Shown one piece after another: positions 1 through 8,758 of a stretch of DNA of 45,088 nt. Each line of letters opens with the position of its first letter. The first letter of the stretch is position 1. Origin of the DNA: Oscillospiraceae bacterium (GTDB taxonomy: Bacteria > Bacillota > Clostridia > Oscillospirales > CAG-272); the NCBI GenBank assembly GCA_015063645.1, contig SVTS01000014.1, forward strand, positions 1 through 45,088, read 5' to 3'. The notes under the pieces were generated by a model that saw only the letters and a list, made by a program, of their open reading frames with translations, was not told the DNA's origin and ran no database searches. The position numbers were made by a program, and so were the translations under genes.

Positions 1-3
1 TGG

Positions 4-23
4 AAAAGGGCTTAGCCCTTTTT
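4..23 (+). terminator. Terminator-like hairpin at left edge
   Basis: A 7-bp stem (AAAAGGG/CCCTTTT) with a 5-base loop runs into T residues. It would end a rightward transcript entering from outside the window. The upstream gene is not visible, so the assignment is tentative. Confidence 0.35.
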
Positions 24-93
24 CAGGGGTCCCTGCGATGGTTCCTCCCCCGCCTCGCCGCGTTAGCGGCGAAAAAAGCTGCACTTGTGCATA

Positions 94-103
94 TTGTATA
101 CAG
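94..103. promoter_or_regulatory. Possible GntR-type operator
   Basis: The sequence TTGTATACAG contains the 8-bp palindrome TGTATACA. It resembles the TNGTATACNA sites bound by some GntR-family repressors. No regulator or clearly controlled gene is visible next to it, so this is only a resemblance. Confidence 0.2.
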
Positions 104-152
104 TATGTGCTTAAGTTAATGACATTGGGCAATTTTGCACCTGCTTTTTGTG

Positions 153-662
153 TTACCAGTATTCTGCTGTGAAGAAACGTATTTTTCCGTAGGATATTTG
201 ACTGGACGGAATACAGGCAATATAGCGGCATTCCGATCCGTCCGTTCCGCGCCCGTCGTACATGAGCAAGAGTTGTGCTTCTGTTTTATCCTCCAAGGGA
301 TAAAATGTGAGAGACGCATACATATCCGTATCCGGATTTACCGCACGAATGTTGGAGGATGATCTGCTTCCTTTGCATGCAGCAGCGAGTTCATTTTTGA
401 ATCCGTTGAATGAACCCTTTCCAGACGGGGAGTATATTGAGAATGCTTTGTCTTCCACAGTAATTGTTCCGCTGTACTCTGTTGTGGAGAAAAACTTGCG
501 ATATTTCCACAAATGAACGGATACTTCTGTTATTGTGTTTGTTTCAGCTTCGGTCATTGTAAGATCAAATTTCCATTGCCGCGGAAACAGATAGAGAAGG
601 CATATCAGGATAACGGAAGCTACGAGAATATTACGTAATATATGGTGAGAACACTTTTTCAT
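153..662 (-). CDS. Small membrane-anchored protein of unknown function
   Basis: This 169-residue protein has a short basic N-terminus and one hydrophobic segment at about residues 10-27, followed by a soluble domain that probably lies outside the membrane. The segment lacks a lipobox, so an uncleaved anchor is more likely than a lipoprotein signal. I do not recognise the soluble part. The ATG has no clear Shine-Dalgarno sequence, but TATAAT ends 6 bases before it on the coding strand, so a leaderless transcript is possible. A second, better promoter lies about 100 bases upstream. The gene stands alone and points away from typA. Confidence 0.6.
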   Translation of the reverse strand: MKKCSHHILRNILVASVILICLLYLFPRQWKFDLTMTEAETNTITEVSVHLWKYRKFFSTTEYSGTITVEDKAFSIYSPSGKGSFNGFKNELAAACKGSRSSSNIRAVNPDTDMYASLTFYPLEDKTEAQLLLMYDGRGTDGSECRYIACIPSSQISYGKIRFFTAEYW

Positions 663-764
663 GCCGGTATTATAGTTACATTACAATATAAACAGTTGAA
701 TCAAACGGAATATATATAATGACTTATTTGCTCACTGGTCTCACCTCGCTTTCTATCTACACTG

Positions 765-793
765 ATTATATCAGTTCACGCGTTGTTTGTCAA
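765..793 (-). promoter_or_regulatory. Promoter for the membrane protein at 153-662
   Basis: Read leftward, TTGACA (793-788) and TATAAT (770-765) are 17 bases apart, a full SigA consensus. The leader to the ATG at 662 is about 100 bases and carries a GAGGTG sequence followed by a 3-codon GTG frame. Together with the typA promoter this is what the 316 gene-free bases at 663-978 hold. Confidence 0.7.
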
Positions 794-902
794 TATTTCC
801 GTATTGCTTCTCTCGTGCTTTTGTGATTTCTGTAAATAATCACAAGAATAAGAACACTTCTTCCGTCACACTGCCGAAATTCAATAAAAAGAAAAAAATC
901 TG

Positions 903-931
903 TTTTCAACAGCCGGTTTTTGTGATATAAT
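903..931 (+). promoter_or_regulatory. typA promoter
   Basis: TTTTCA (903-908) and TATAAT (926-931) are separated by 17 bases, with TGA directly before the -10, an extended -10 form. It lies about 45 bases before the preferred typA start. Confidence 0.65.
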
Positions 932-978
932 TATTCGGTTAGGAATATTGAAAATCGATGAAAAAGAAGGATCAAAAC

Positions 979-2808
979 ATGATCAGAGAAGATTTGCGCA
1001 ATGTCGCCATCATCGCTCACGTAGACCACGGCAAGACCACACTTGTGGACGGTATGCTGAAGCAGGGCGGCGCGTATCATGAGAATCAGGCTGTCACCGA
1101 GCGCGCCATGGACTCCGGTGATATTGAAAAAGAGCGCGGTATTACCATCCTTGCGAAAAATACCGCCGTACACTGGAAGGGTGTTAAGATCAATATCGTG
1201 GATACCCCCGGTCACGCTGACTTCGGCGGCGAGGTGGAACGTATCCTCAAGATGGTCAACGGTGTTATCCTTCTGGTGGATGCCGCTGAGGGACCGATGC
1301 CCCAGACCCGCTTCGTTCTGCAGCGTGCCATGGAGCTGAATCACCGCATCATCGTGGTTGTAAACAAAATCGACAGACCCGACGCGCGGATTCTGGAAGT
1401 GATCGACGAGACGCTGGAGCTTCTGATCGATCTGGGCGCAACCGACGAGCAGCTGGATTCTCCCATGCTCTTCTGCTGCGGCAGAACTGGCACGGCTTCT
1501 CTGGATCCCGAAACGGTGGGCACCGATCTGACCCCGCTGTTTGATACGATTCTGGATTACATCCCCGCTCCTGTGGGCGAAGTGGAAGAACCGCTGCAGC
1601 TGCTTGTCTCCTCCATCGACTATAACGATTACGTGGGACGTATCGGTATCGGCCGCATCGAACGCGGTCAGCTGCGCGTCAATCAGGACGTGACCATCTC
1701 CAACTATCACAATCCCGAAGAGAGAAAGCGTGCCCGTATCGCCGCACTGTATCAGATCGACGGATTTGAGCGTGTGCCTGTGGAAACGGCAAAAATGGGT
1801 GATATCGTCTGTTTCTCCGGCGCTTCGGATATTTCCATCGGCGATACGCTCTGCGTAGCCGACTGTGTGGAGCCGCTGGAATTCGTTAAGGTGTCCGAGC
1901 CTACGATGGAGATGACTTTCTCCGTCAACGACAGTCCCTTTGCCGGCAAGGAAGGCAAATACGTCACCTCCCGCCAGATCCGTGAGCGTCTGTATAAAGA
2001 GACGCTGAAGGATGTGTCCCTGCGCGTCACTGACGGCGAGACAACGGATTCCTTCAAGGTTGCGGGACGCGGTGAGATGCATCTGTCCATCCTCATCGAG
2101 AATATGCGCCGCGAGAATTATGAGCTGTGCTGTTCCATGCCCCACGTGCTGTATAAAGAGATCGACGGCGTTGTGTGCGAGCCGATGGAGCGCGTATCCA
2201 TTGACGTGCCGGATGATGCTGTGGGCAGTGTTGTGCAGAAACTGGGCGCACGCAAGGGTGAACTGATCGAAATGGCAAAAGTGGGCACACGGACGCGGAT
2301 CGAGTATTCGATTCCTTCCCGCTGTCTGTTCGGCTACCGCAGTGAATTCATGACCGACACCAAGGGTGAGGGCGTGATCAACACACTGTTTGACGGCTAC
2401 AAGCCGTTCAAGGGCGAGATCACAACCCGCTACACCGGTTCTCTGATCGCATCCGAGGACGGCGAGGCGACCTCCTACGGCCTGTTCAACTCGCAGGATC
2501 GCGGTGTAATGTTCATCGGCGTGCAGACGCCCGTGTATGAGGGTATGATCGTTGGCGAATGCCCGAAGCAGGAGGACATCGCGCTGAACGTGTGCAAGAA
2601 AAAGCATCTGACCTCCATCCGCTCCAAGGGCGCGGATGAAGCGCTGATCCTGACTCCGCCGCGCCAGATGTCGCTGGAGCAGTCCATCGAATACATTGCC
2701 GAGGATGAACTGATCGAAGTGACGCCCAAGTCCATCCGCCTGCGTAAGAAGATCCTGAATACGGAACTGCGTCTGAAAGCGGAAGCAAGAGCGAAGCGTG
2801 CTGAATAA
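979..2808 (+). CDS. typA: Ribosome-associated GTPase TypA/BipA
   Basis: TypA/BipA is a translational GTPase of the EF-G family that binds ribosomes and aids 50S assembly and stress adaptation. Visible GTPase motifs are AHVDHGKTT (G1), DTPGHADF (G3) and NKID (G4). The C-terminal half carries the EF-G-like domains and the BipA-specific tail. The preferred start is the ATG at 979, not the in-frame ATG at 958. AAGAAGGA ends 7 bases before 979, and family members usually begin MIRED just ahead of the P-loop. At 958 the nearest AGGA is 13 bases away. The product is 609 residues, the normal length. The gene is monocistronic, with its own promoter and terminator. Confidence 0.96.
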   Translation: MIREDLRNVAIIAHVDHGKTTLVDGMLKQGGAYHENQAVTERAMDSGDIEKERGITILAKNTAVHWKGVKINIVDTPGHADFGGEVERILKMVNGVILLVDAAEGPMPQTRFVLQRAMELNHRIIVVVNKIDRPDARILEVIDETLELLIDLGATDEQLDSPMLFCCGRTGTASLDPETVGTDLTPLFDTILDYIPAPVGEVEEPLQLLVSSIDYNDYVGRIGIGRIERGQLRVNQDVTISNYHNPEERKRARIAALYQIDGFERVPVETAKMGDIVCFSGASDISIGDTLCVADCVEPLEFVKVSEPTMEMTFSVNDSPFAGKEGKYVTSRQIRERLYKETLKDVSLRVTDGETTDSFKVAGRGEMHLSILIENMRRENYELCCSMPHVLYKEIDGVVCEPMERVSIDVPDDAVGSVVQKLGARKGELIEMAKVGTRTRIEYSIPSRCLFGYRSEFMTDTKGEGVINTLFDGYKPFKGEITTRYTGSLIASEDGEATSYGLFNSQDRGVMFIGVQTPVYEGMIVGECPKQEDIALNVCKKKHLTSIRSKGADEALILTPPRQMSLEQSIEYIAEDELIEVTPKSIRLRKKILNTELRLKAEARAKRAE

Positions 2809-2815
2809 AGAATAA

Positions 2816-2849
2816 ACGGAATCCCGTTTCTGCGGGGTTCCGTTTTTTA
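2816..2849 (+). terminator. typA terminator
   Basis: An ACGGAATCCCG stem pairs with CGGGGTTCCGT and is followed by TTTTTT, directly after the typA stop codon. Confidence 0.85.
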
Positions 2850-2901
2850 TATCACAAACGCAGTCGTTTGACTGCAAAAACATCCAAGAACATGATTTGT
2901 G

Positions 2902-2930
2902 TTGACAATTGCCTGTTCCTGTGTTACAAT
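2902..2930 (+). promoter_or_regulatory. Promoter of the membrane protein at 2951
   Basis: TTGACA (2902-2907), a 17-base spacer and TACAAT (2925-2930), with TGT before the -10. It sits only 20 bases ahead of the start codon. Confidence 0.85.
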
Positions 2931-2950
2931 GAAAAAACGAGGTGATTTAC

Positions 2951-3481
2951 ATGAGTGATTTTGAAGAAAGAATGCGTAAAAAAGGATATGGCGAATTTCT
3001 CTGGCGAATGGTGAAGGGAATTGCCCTCAGCTGTATCGTGGCGCTGGCAATCTACCTGATTCTGATTATGCTCTTTTCGGGCAGCGTCAAGGATAAAGGA
3101 GACGGAGGTACGGATACGGTTCCGATGATTCTTCTGCAGATCGCCTACCTGATTGCTGTGTATGCCTTTTACATCCGCCATGAGGCTCGGGAGTTTTACA
3201 CTCCCGGAGAATATACCGATGCCAAAACGATCCTGCGCGGCTATATGCGAGACGGCGGCTGGATTTTGCTGCTGGTGTTCGGTATCGTCGCCATCGCCGC
3301 CGAAACGATTCAGCTCCTTAGCCCTGAAACGATTGCAAATCCCATTGTGTTTGTCGGCGTACTTAATATGCCGCTGATCGGTGCGATTCCCCTGCCGATT
3401 GTCCGTGCCGTCGTGGGATATATTGTTTCCGTGGGTGGAATTCTCGCCATGACGGTGATTGCCCGACAGAGACAAAAGTGA
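2951..3481 (+). CDS. Four-helix integral membrane protein of unknown function
   Basis: The 176-residue product has about four hydrophobic segments, near residues 25-45, 60-75, 95-115 and 140-168, joined by short charged loops. I see no recognisable catalytic motif. A GTG at 2942 is in frame, but AGGTG ends 6 bases before the ATG at 2951, so the protein most likely begins MSDFEE. It has its own consensus promoter and a terminator shared with the convergent dnaC operon. Function cannot be assigned from context. Confidence 0.7.
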   Translation: MSDFEERMRKKGYGEFLWRMVKGIALSCIVALAIYLILIMLFSGSVKDKGDGGTDTVPMILLQIAYLIAVYAFYIRHEAREFYTPGEYTDAKTILRGYMRDGGWILLLVFGIVAIAAETIQLLSPETIANPIVFVGVLNMPLIGAIPLPIVRAVVGYIVSVGGILAMTVIARQRQK

Positions 3482-3530
3482 AAAAAAGCTGCAGCCGCGG
3501 AAATGCGATCCGCTTGCTGCAGCTTTTATT
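3482..3530. terminator. Bidirectional terminator between convergent genes
   Basis: GCTGCAGC (3488-3495) pairs with GCTGCAGC (3516-3523), with GCGGA/TCCGC further inside. It is flanked by an A-run on the left and TTTTATT on the right, so it can stop transcripts from both sides. Confidence 0.85.
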
Positions 3531-4492
3531 TACTGTTTCAGCTTCTGCACCCGCACATCTTTTCCCGTGAAGGAGAGCAGATGAAACTCGCCGAAAAGGC
3601 GGCTTGTTATGCGGTCTGCATAGCGGGAGCGAAGCTCCGCGTAGCTGAGATTGGTGTTGATCAGCGTGGAGCGGCGACTGTTCAGACGCGTGTTGATCAG
3701 ATTGTACAGGCAGGAGATCGTGAACGAGTTGGTCAGTTCCGTGCCCAGATCGTCCAGAATCAGCAGATCACACTGGAAATACCGCTCAGCTGCACTGCCG
3801 TCTCCTTCTCCGCGTCCGAACTGAGCTTTTTCAAAGGCGGAAAAAATTCCCTGTGCCGTGTCATAGATCACATCAAAGCCCGCATCGATCACCTCTTTTG
3901 CTACGGAGGTGGAGAGATGCGTTTTCCCGAGACCTGTCGCACCGATCAGGAGCCAGTTTTCCTCACGTCTCTGAGAAAATTGGCTGGCAAAATCGCGGAG
4001 CGAACGGACGTTAACCTCCATCGCCGCCCGATCCGCGCCGGTGTAATACTGCATCGAGAAGGTGTCAAAGCTCTGCTGTGCCAGCAGATGACCGAGACCG
4101 GAGCTTTCATAGCCTGCCAGTACCAGCTCGCGCCGCATGCAGGCGCACATCTTTGTTCCGATAAATCCGGTGTCCAGACACGCTTCGCAGCGGTAATGGA
4201 TGTTTGTATAATCAGCAGGATAACCGGCTGCGGTCAGAATTTCCGCCCGGCGTGCCCGCAGAGCGTTGTGTTCCTTTTTCATCTGTGCGACACCGGCTTC
4301 CAAATCGCCGCCCTCCAGCGCCAGTTTCAGAACCGATGCACCGACGGAGGACAGCTGATGATCGATCTGAAGCAGCGAGGGGATCTGCCGGTACAACTCA
4401 TCCTTGCGGCGTTCACTTTTCGCCGCCGCTTCTCTGCGGCGATTCTCATATTCCGCCCGGATGCGGGCGACATTTTCACGGCTGTATGCCAT
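3530..4492 (-). CDS. dnaC: DnaC/DnaI-type helicase loader (AAA+ ATPase)
   Basis: This 320-residue protein loads the replicative helicase onto DNA during initiation and restart. An N-terminal helical region is followed by a zinc-binding-type cysteine cluster near residues 102-119 (CEACLDTG then MCACM). The AAA+ core follows, with Walker A GATGLGKTH, Walker B LLILDDLG and the late arginine motif RITSRLFG. The start is set by GGAGG close before the ATG. It is the last gene of an operon after dnaD-like and GH43 genes and ends at a strong two-way terminator. Helicase loaders resemble transposon IstB proteins, but the cysteine cluster and the dnaD neighbour favour the replication role. Confidence 0.9.
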   Translation of the reverse strand: MAYSRENVARIRAEYENRRREAAAKSERRKDELYRQIPSLLQIDHQLSSVGASVLKLALEGGDLEAGVAQMKKEHNALRARRAEILTAAGYPADYTNIHYRCEACLDTGFIGTKMCACMRRELVLAGYESSGLGHLLAQQSFDTFSMQYYTGADRAAMEVNVRSLRDFASQFSQRREENWLLIGATGLGKTHLSTSVAKEVIDAGFDVIYDTAQGIFSAFEKAQFGRGEGDGSAAERYFQCDLLILDDLGTELTNSFTISCLYNLINTRLNSRRSTLINTNLSYAELRSRYADRITSRLFGEFHLLSFTGKDVRVQKLKQ

Positions 4493-4523
4493 AATAACCT
4501 CCGGATAAGGGGGATTTGGATAA

Positions 4524-5414
4524 TTACAGGATAATCAGTCTGCCGTTTTCTTCGGCGAGGTGTCCGTGCCACAGTGCAACGGTGTTCCAGCGGATGTTGG
4601 TCTCCTCTTTGTCCCAGGCATGGAAGAATACGTGCGTTCCGTCTTCGTCCATGAGAAGACTGCAGTGTCCGGCACCCTTTACCTGTTCATTGGTGCAGAG
4701 GATAGGGGCGGGATACTTGTGCCAGCTGTTTTGCTTCAGCGGATTATCCCCTGTCAGCTCAAGCAGGGCAATGCAGTAATGCTCGCACCAGGAACCGGAT
4801 GCGGAGTAGGTGAGATATTGCTTTCCGTTGTGCTTGAACGCGAACGGTCCTTCATTGATCAGCGGAAGTGTGTCGCTCGCGCCGCGCTTTTCCCACTCGA
4901 ATGTGGGCACAGAGAGCAGATGACGCTCGCCGCACAGCGTGAACGGATCCGCCATTTCGGCGATGTACAGATTTTGACATACGTTCACATCGCCTTCCCA
5001 GCCGGACCAGATGAAATACATCTTCCCGCCGAGGGGCATAACGGTGCCGTCGATTGCCCACTTGTCCGTGGGATCGGTGATCTGAGAGTGCATGGTGTAC
5101 GGCGCGGCGGGATCATCCGAATTGTTTTCCAGCACATACATGCGGTGATTGCGGTTTTCTCCGTCATCGCAGGCAACGTAGATATAGCATTTGCCATCGA
5201 TGATGTGCAGCTCCGGCGCCCATAATTCTTTGGAATAGGCAGTCCCCGCAGGTGCGGTGTATACCGTGATCGGCTCAGCATCCCGCAGTGCATCAATTGT
5301 GTCCGCATATGCGACACCGATGCTGGAGGCACCGAAGGAGAAACAGCGATAATATTTGTTATTGTGGCGGATTACATAGGGATCGCGGCAGTGACTTGTA
5401 ATCAGTTTCTTCAT
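4524..5414 (-). CDS. Glycoside hydrolase family 43-like enzyme
   Basis: The 296-residue protein has the GH43 five-bladed beta-propeller pattern. The catalytic triad appears intact: base Asp near residue 11 in CRDPYVI, a modulator Asp in WAIDGTVMP, and the acid Glu in INEGPFAF. Many relatives are alpha-L-arabinofuranosidases or beta-xylosidases that trim plant arabinoxylan. The substrate cannot be fixed from sequence alone. There is no signal peptide, so it probably acts in the cytoplasm on imported oligosaccharides. The gene lies between dnaD and dnaC with gaps of only 17 and 31 bases and no visible promoter, so it should be co-transcribed with them. That placement is odd for a sugar enzyme. 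Confidence 0.85.
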   Translation of the reverse strand: MKKLITSHCRDPYVIRHNNKYYRCFSFGASSIGVAYADTIDALRDAEPITVYTAPAGTAYSKELWAPELHIIDGKCYIYVACDDGENRNHRMYVLENNSDDPAAPYTMHSQITDPTDKWAIDGTVMPLGGKMYFIWSGWEGDVNVCQNLYIAEMADPFTLCGERHLLSVPTFEWEKRGASDTLPLINEGPFAFKHNGKQYLTYSASGSWCEHYCIALLELTGDNPLKQNSWHKYPAPILCTNEQVKGAGHCSLLMDEDGTHVFFHAWDKEETNIRWNTVALWHGHLAEENGRLIIL

Positions 5415-5431
5415 ATTTATATATACCTGCT

Positions 5432-6385
5432 TTATTGATAAGAACGTTTCAGTGCCAACTCCAATACTTCATCCGTATCAAAACTGGTTCCGGGCGGCAT
5501 GGGCATCTGCCGGGCAGATTCGGCTTCTTCCACTGCTTCGAGTGTGCGGAGACCGTCCGCATTCCATTTTTCCAGAATCGCATTCGTGTAGGGAATGGAC
5601 GGTTCCTTTGTGCGGCTGACGGTGATTTCGTATGCCCGCTCGATTACTTCCACGGGCATCTGCCACTCGGAAATCCAGCGGAAAAATGCTTCCTTTTCCC
5701 GTTTGATCAGCGCACGCTGACCGATGCCGAACAGCTTGCGCAGCTGTGCTTCTGCGGCATCCGCCTGCTCCATCTTCTGCAGATGGATTTCCAGCTGCTC
5801 ATAATCCGTGATTCCCGCGTCATGCAGTGTGATTGCCACTTTCTCCATGTAGCGCAGAGAACGCTTGCCTTTGCGTGCGCAGTATGCGCAGAGCAGCAAT
5901 ATGTATTCCGGACCGAGGGAAAGATAATCCAGCAGTCCGATGATGATCTCCGACTCGGAGGTGTTGAAAATCTTGCCCCATTCCTGCTGACAGCAGTCGA
6001 TCAGGGTGGCGGTGCCGGGATTCTTTTCCAGGAAGCGTGCCGCTTCGTCTGTATTGTAATGGGGAAGCTGATCCGCACGGGCGAGCGTCTTCTCTGCGGG
6101 CTGAACGGGATTGGGTGCCGCGGAGGTTTCTGACGGTACGGTGTGTTCCACACTCAGAATGCCGGCGTTCTGCCAGTAAACGAGCGCGTCTTCGATCTGG
6201 GTGCGCGTGGCGCCGGTTCGCTCTGCTACAGAGAGATAGGAGAAGTCTCCTTCGCTCATCACGGTGATGAGAACAGCCAGCTGTTCACGGGTTGCTTTGC
6301 GGAGGATATTTGGATCTGATGGGATGGGCAGAACCGTTACGCGGTCCCCGTAATGGGGATGGATTTTTATATTAGTCATCTGCAT
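5432..6385 (-). CDS. dnaD: DnaD-domain replication initiation protein
   Basis: DnaD/DnaB-domain proteins help DnaA-dependent helicase loading in Firmicutes. The 317-residue product has an N-terminal winged-helix-like region (about 25-80), a linker rich in Ala, Pro and Glu, and a helical DnaB2/DnaD-type domain. Near the C-terminus it carries the family signature region around PSIPYTNAILEKWNADG. Two ATG codons, at 6385 and 6379, are possible starts: AGGA lies 4 bases before the first and 10 before the second. It heads an operon with the GH43 and dnaC genes. Whether it equals DnaD or DnaB of Bacillus cannot be settled here. Confidence 0.85.
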   Translation of the reverse strand: MQMTNIKIHPHYGDRVTVLPIPSDPNILRKATREQLAVLITVMSEGDFSYLSVAERTGATRTQIEDALVYWQNAGILSVEHTVPSETSAAPNPVQPAEKTLARADQLPHYNTDEAARFLEKNPGTATLIDCCQQEWGKIFNTSESEIIIGLLDYLSLGPEYILLLCAYCARKGKRSLRYMEKVAITLHDAGITDYEQLEIHLQKMEQADAAEAQLRKLFGIGQRALIKREKEAFFRWISEWQMPVEVIERAYEITVSRTKEPSIPYTNAILEKWNADGLRTLEAVEEAESARQMPMPPGTSFDTDEVLELALKRSYQ

Positions 6386-6433
6386 AAATTCCTGCGCGGT
6401 GAGATTTTTTGTTTTTTCGCTATTTCCCCGGGG

Positions 6434-6587
6434 ATTTCCACAGGAAACGTGGGAAATGAAAACCGGAATTTTCCGTGTAAATCAAGGGTTTTCCACAGCC
6501 AACGGAAAAGTTTTCAACACCTTGTGGAAAAGGGTGTTGAGAAATCCGTTGGGAAATCTGTGAATTTTAGTAGGCACTTGTGTAAAA
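6434..6587. promoter_or_regulatory. Cluster of DnaA-box-like sites upstream of dnaD
   Basis: Sites differing from TTATNCACA at one base are TTTTCCACA (6489-6497), the same on the opposite strand (6523-6531), and TTTTACACA on the opposite strand (6579-6587). Weaker versions are ATTTCCACA (6434-6442) and TTTTCAACA (6511-6519). They occupy the gap between the tsaD end and the dnaD start, where the dnaD promoter must lie. Control of primosome genes by DnaA is known in Bacillus subtilis. Binding here is inferred. Confidence 0.45.
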
Positions 6588-6597
6588 TCGGTCTGTT

Positions 6598-7656
6598 TTA
6601 GACAAACGCCGCCTGTTCGTCGGAGGCGTATGCATTCAGGAAAGTGTCTGCGAATTTTCCCGCAATAACCTCAAAATATGTCTGTGCGGCGATCATTGCG
6701 GCATTGTCACCGCAGAGAGACAGCGGCGGGACTGTGAGCCGGATGCCGCATTCCTGTGCGACAGCGGCAATGCCGCGACGCAGGTGAGAATTGGCGGCGA
6801 CGCCGCCTGCCAGCACAAGTTCCTGAATGTGCCTCTCCCGGATAGCGCGGCGAAGCTTAGCGCAAATACCGTCCACAACCACGCGGGTGAAAGATGCCGC
6901 GATTCCCTCGCGGATATCTTCCGGCAGTGCGCCGTCATCGGGCAGAGAAAGACGCTGCCGCGTTGTGTGGATCTGGTTGATCACAGCGGTTTTCAGACCG
7001 CTGAAGGAATAATCGTAACTGTCATCGTTCACGGCGGGAGAGGGAAATTTGAACATATCTCCATGCCCGTGATCAAAACCTGCCTGCGCAAGCCGGTCCA
7101 TGGCGGCGCCGCCGGGATAGGGCAGTCCCATCACGCGGCCGACCTTGTCGAAGGCTTCGCCTGCTGCGTCATCCCGCGTTCCGCCGATTTCCACATAGGA
7201 CGTGGGATTCTGCACATCATACAGCGATGTGTGTCCGCCGGAAACGACCAGAGCGCAGAAAGGCGCATGCAGTTCCGGATTGGCAAGATACGCCGCGGCG
7301 GCGTGACCTTTGATGTGATTGACCGCGACCAGCGGTTTGCCATGCGCGAATGCAAGTCCTTTGGCGAAACTGACACCCACCAGAAGCGAGCCGATCAGTC
7401 CCGGTGCATTGGTGACGCCGATGGCATCGATATCCGCCATGGTGACGCCCGCTTCCTGCAGCGCATTTTCTACAACACCGGAAACGGCTTCAATATGCGC
7501 CCTGCTGGCGATCTCCGGAACCACACCGCCGTACAGCGCGTGCGTATCTACCTGAGAGGCAACTACATTGGAGAGGATTCGTCGTGTATCTTCCGACATT
7601 TCCAGAACGGAAGCCGCTGTTTCATCACAAGAACTTTCTATTCCCAATATGCGCAT
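6598..7656 (-). CDS. tsaD: tRNA threonylcarbamoyladenosine synthase subunit TsaD
   Basis: TsaD transfers threonylcarbamoyl to A37 of ANN-decoding tRNAs. The 352-residue protein begins MRILGIESSCDETAASV and carries the metal-binding histidine motif HIKGHAAAAYL near residue 111. Other ASKHA-fold signatures are VSGGHTSLY and the late VAANSHLRRG and CGDNAAMIAAQ. GGAG lies a few bases before the ATG. It is the last gene of the comEB–lipoprotein–rimI–tsaD operon, 20 bases after rimI. Pairing with rimI is common in bacteria. TsaB and TsaE are not in this window. Confidence 0.96.
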   Translation of the reverse strand: MRILGIESSCDETAASVLEMSEDTRRILSNVVASQVDTHALYGGVVPEIASRAHIEAVSGVVENALQEAGVTMADIDAIGVTNAPGLIGSLLVGVSFAKGLAFAHGKPLVAVNHIKGHAAAAYLANPELHAPFCALVVSGGHTSLYDVQNPTSYVEIGGTRDDAAGEAFDKVGRVMGLPYPGGAAMDRLAQAGFDHGHGDMFKFPSPAVNDDSYDYSFSGLKTAVINQIHTTRQRLSLPDDGALPEDIREGIAASFTRVVVDGICAKLRRAIRERHIQELVLAGGVAANSHLRRGIAAVAQECGIRLTVPPLSLCGDNAAMIAAQTYFEVIAGKFADTFLNAYASDEQAAFV

Positions 7657-7676
7657 TTTTTACTCCAGATTTATGA

Positions 7677-8123
7677 TTATTTCTCGGAAAAGTCAAACCG
7701 CATCAGTACCGCATCTTCCCGCGGTACGCGGTAATAGCCGCGGCGCACACCGATCTCCGCAAAGCCGAGGACAGTGTACAGCGCACGGGCTGCAGTATTG
7801 GATGCCCGGACTTCCAGATACATGACGGATGCGCCGAGGGCGCATGCATCATCGAGCATCCGCTGTGTCAGTGCGCGTCCGATGCCGCATCGGCGGGCAT
7901 CCGGCGAAACTGCCACGGTGATGATCTCCGCCTCGTCTGCGGCAACTGAAAAACCGCCGTATCCGAGGAGAATTCCGTCTTCCGATAACGCGGCGAGATA
8001 GTGATTGCTTTCTGCGTACACAAAATCCCGCAGGGCGGATTCACTTACGCCGTCCTGGAAGCAGCCTGCCTCAAGTGCCGCGGCGGCAGAAATCTGTTCT
8101 TCCGTCAGTGCACAGATTTTCAT
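7677..8123 (-). CDS. rimI: Ribosomal protein S18 alanine N-acetyltransferase-like GNAT enzyme
   Basis: The 148-residue protein is a compact GNAT acetyltransferase. The acetyl-CoA loop reads VSPDARRCGIGRALTQRML (about residues 70-88), and the C-terminal ARALYTVLGFAEIGVRRGYY matches the RimI end. RimI acetylates the N-terminus of S18. Its position directly before tsaD is the usual one for rimI. The ATG overlaps the stop codon of the preceding lipoprotein gene (ATGA), and GAGGT lies upstream, so translation is probably coupled. Confidence 0.9.
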   Translation of the reverse strand: MKICALTEEQISAAAALEAGCFQDGVSESALRDFVYAESNHYLAALSEDGILLGYGGFSVAADEAEIITVAVSPDARRCGIGRALTQRMLDDACALGASVMYLEVRASNTAARALYTVLGFAEIGVRRGYYRVPREDAVLMRFDFSEK

Positions 8124-8746
8124 GATCTGACCTCGTCCGGGTGGAAGAGGGCGTCAAAATGCCCGTCGATCCGCACACAGCGTCCGCTGGCGCGCTCATA
8201 CAGAAAATCTCCCTCGGAAAACTCGCCGTAGATCAGATTGATGTGGATCTGCGGCCAGGCGGAAGAGGCGAATTTCAGATCAAATCGTAAGGTGGAATCG
8301 ATCAGCGGCCACTCACATGCTTTACCTTCCGTGAAGAGACGGATTGTTTCGGCGATCAGCGCCGCATCGGTGATTTCATGAACAATAACGGTTTTGATAT
8401 CCGAGTCGCATACAAGAATTTTCTCCGTGCCGAAATCGGCAAGAGTGGGCAGAGTGATGCTTTCGTCGTGGAAGACGGTAGTAGCGCCTCCGGCGTATTC
8501 CTCGGTCAGCCAGAGTGCGGGATCGTGGTCACCGATGGTGTAGAGGGTGAGGTCGCCTTTTTTGTAATACGCATAGGCTTCTCCCATATCGGTCGGCTCA
8601 TAGGTGATCTCCGCCGGCACATAGGCGCAGTTTTTGCTCTTGTTTATAAACAGACCGTTTTCGTATTTGAGCGTAACAAGCCCACCGCCGCAGCTGCACA
8701 GCAGAGCCGCTGTCAGCAGGGCGGACAGAAGAGTATGTTTTTTCAT
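8120..8746 (-). CDS. Predicted lipoprotein of unknown function
   Basis: The 208-residue product begins MKKHTLLSALLTAALLCSCG, a lipoprotein signal peptide with lipobox LCSC. It should be lipid-anchored on the outer face of the cell membrane. The mature part looks like a mixed alpha/beta domain, and I do not recognise a family. A TTG at 8758 is in frame, but the ATG at 8746 with GGGG 6 bases upstream gives a proper signal peptide. It lies between comEB and rimI with almost no spacing and so belongs to that operon, although nothing in it suggests a tRNA or ribosome role. Confidence 0.75.
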   Translation of the reverse strand: MKKHTLLSALLTAALLCSCGGGLVTLKYENGLFINKSKNCAYVPAEITYEPTDMGEAYAYYKKGDLTLYTIGDHDPALWLTEEYAGGATTVFHDESITLPTLADFGTEKILVCDSDIKTVIVHEITDAALIAETIRLFTEGKACEWPLIDSTLRFDLKFASSAWPQIHINLIYGEFSEGDFLYERASGRCVRIDGHFDALFHPDEVRS

Positions 8747-8758
8747 ATGTTTCCCCAA

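Noticed and set aside
931-2883. A 650-codon open frame opposite typA
   Set aside because: It is fully antisense to a well-supported gene and its protein has no coherent domain pattern, so it is a by-product of G+C-rich codon use.
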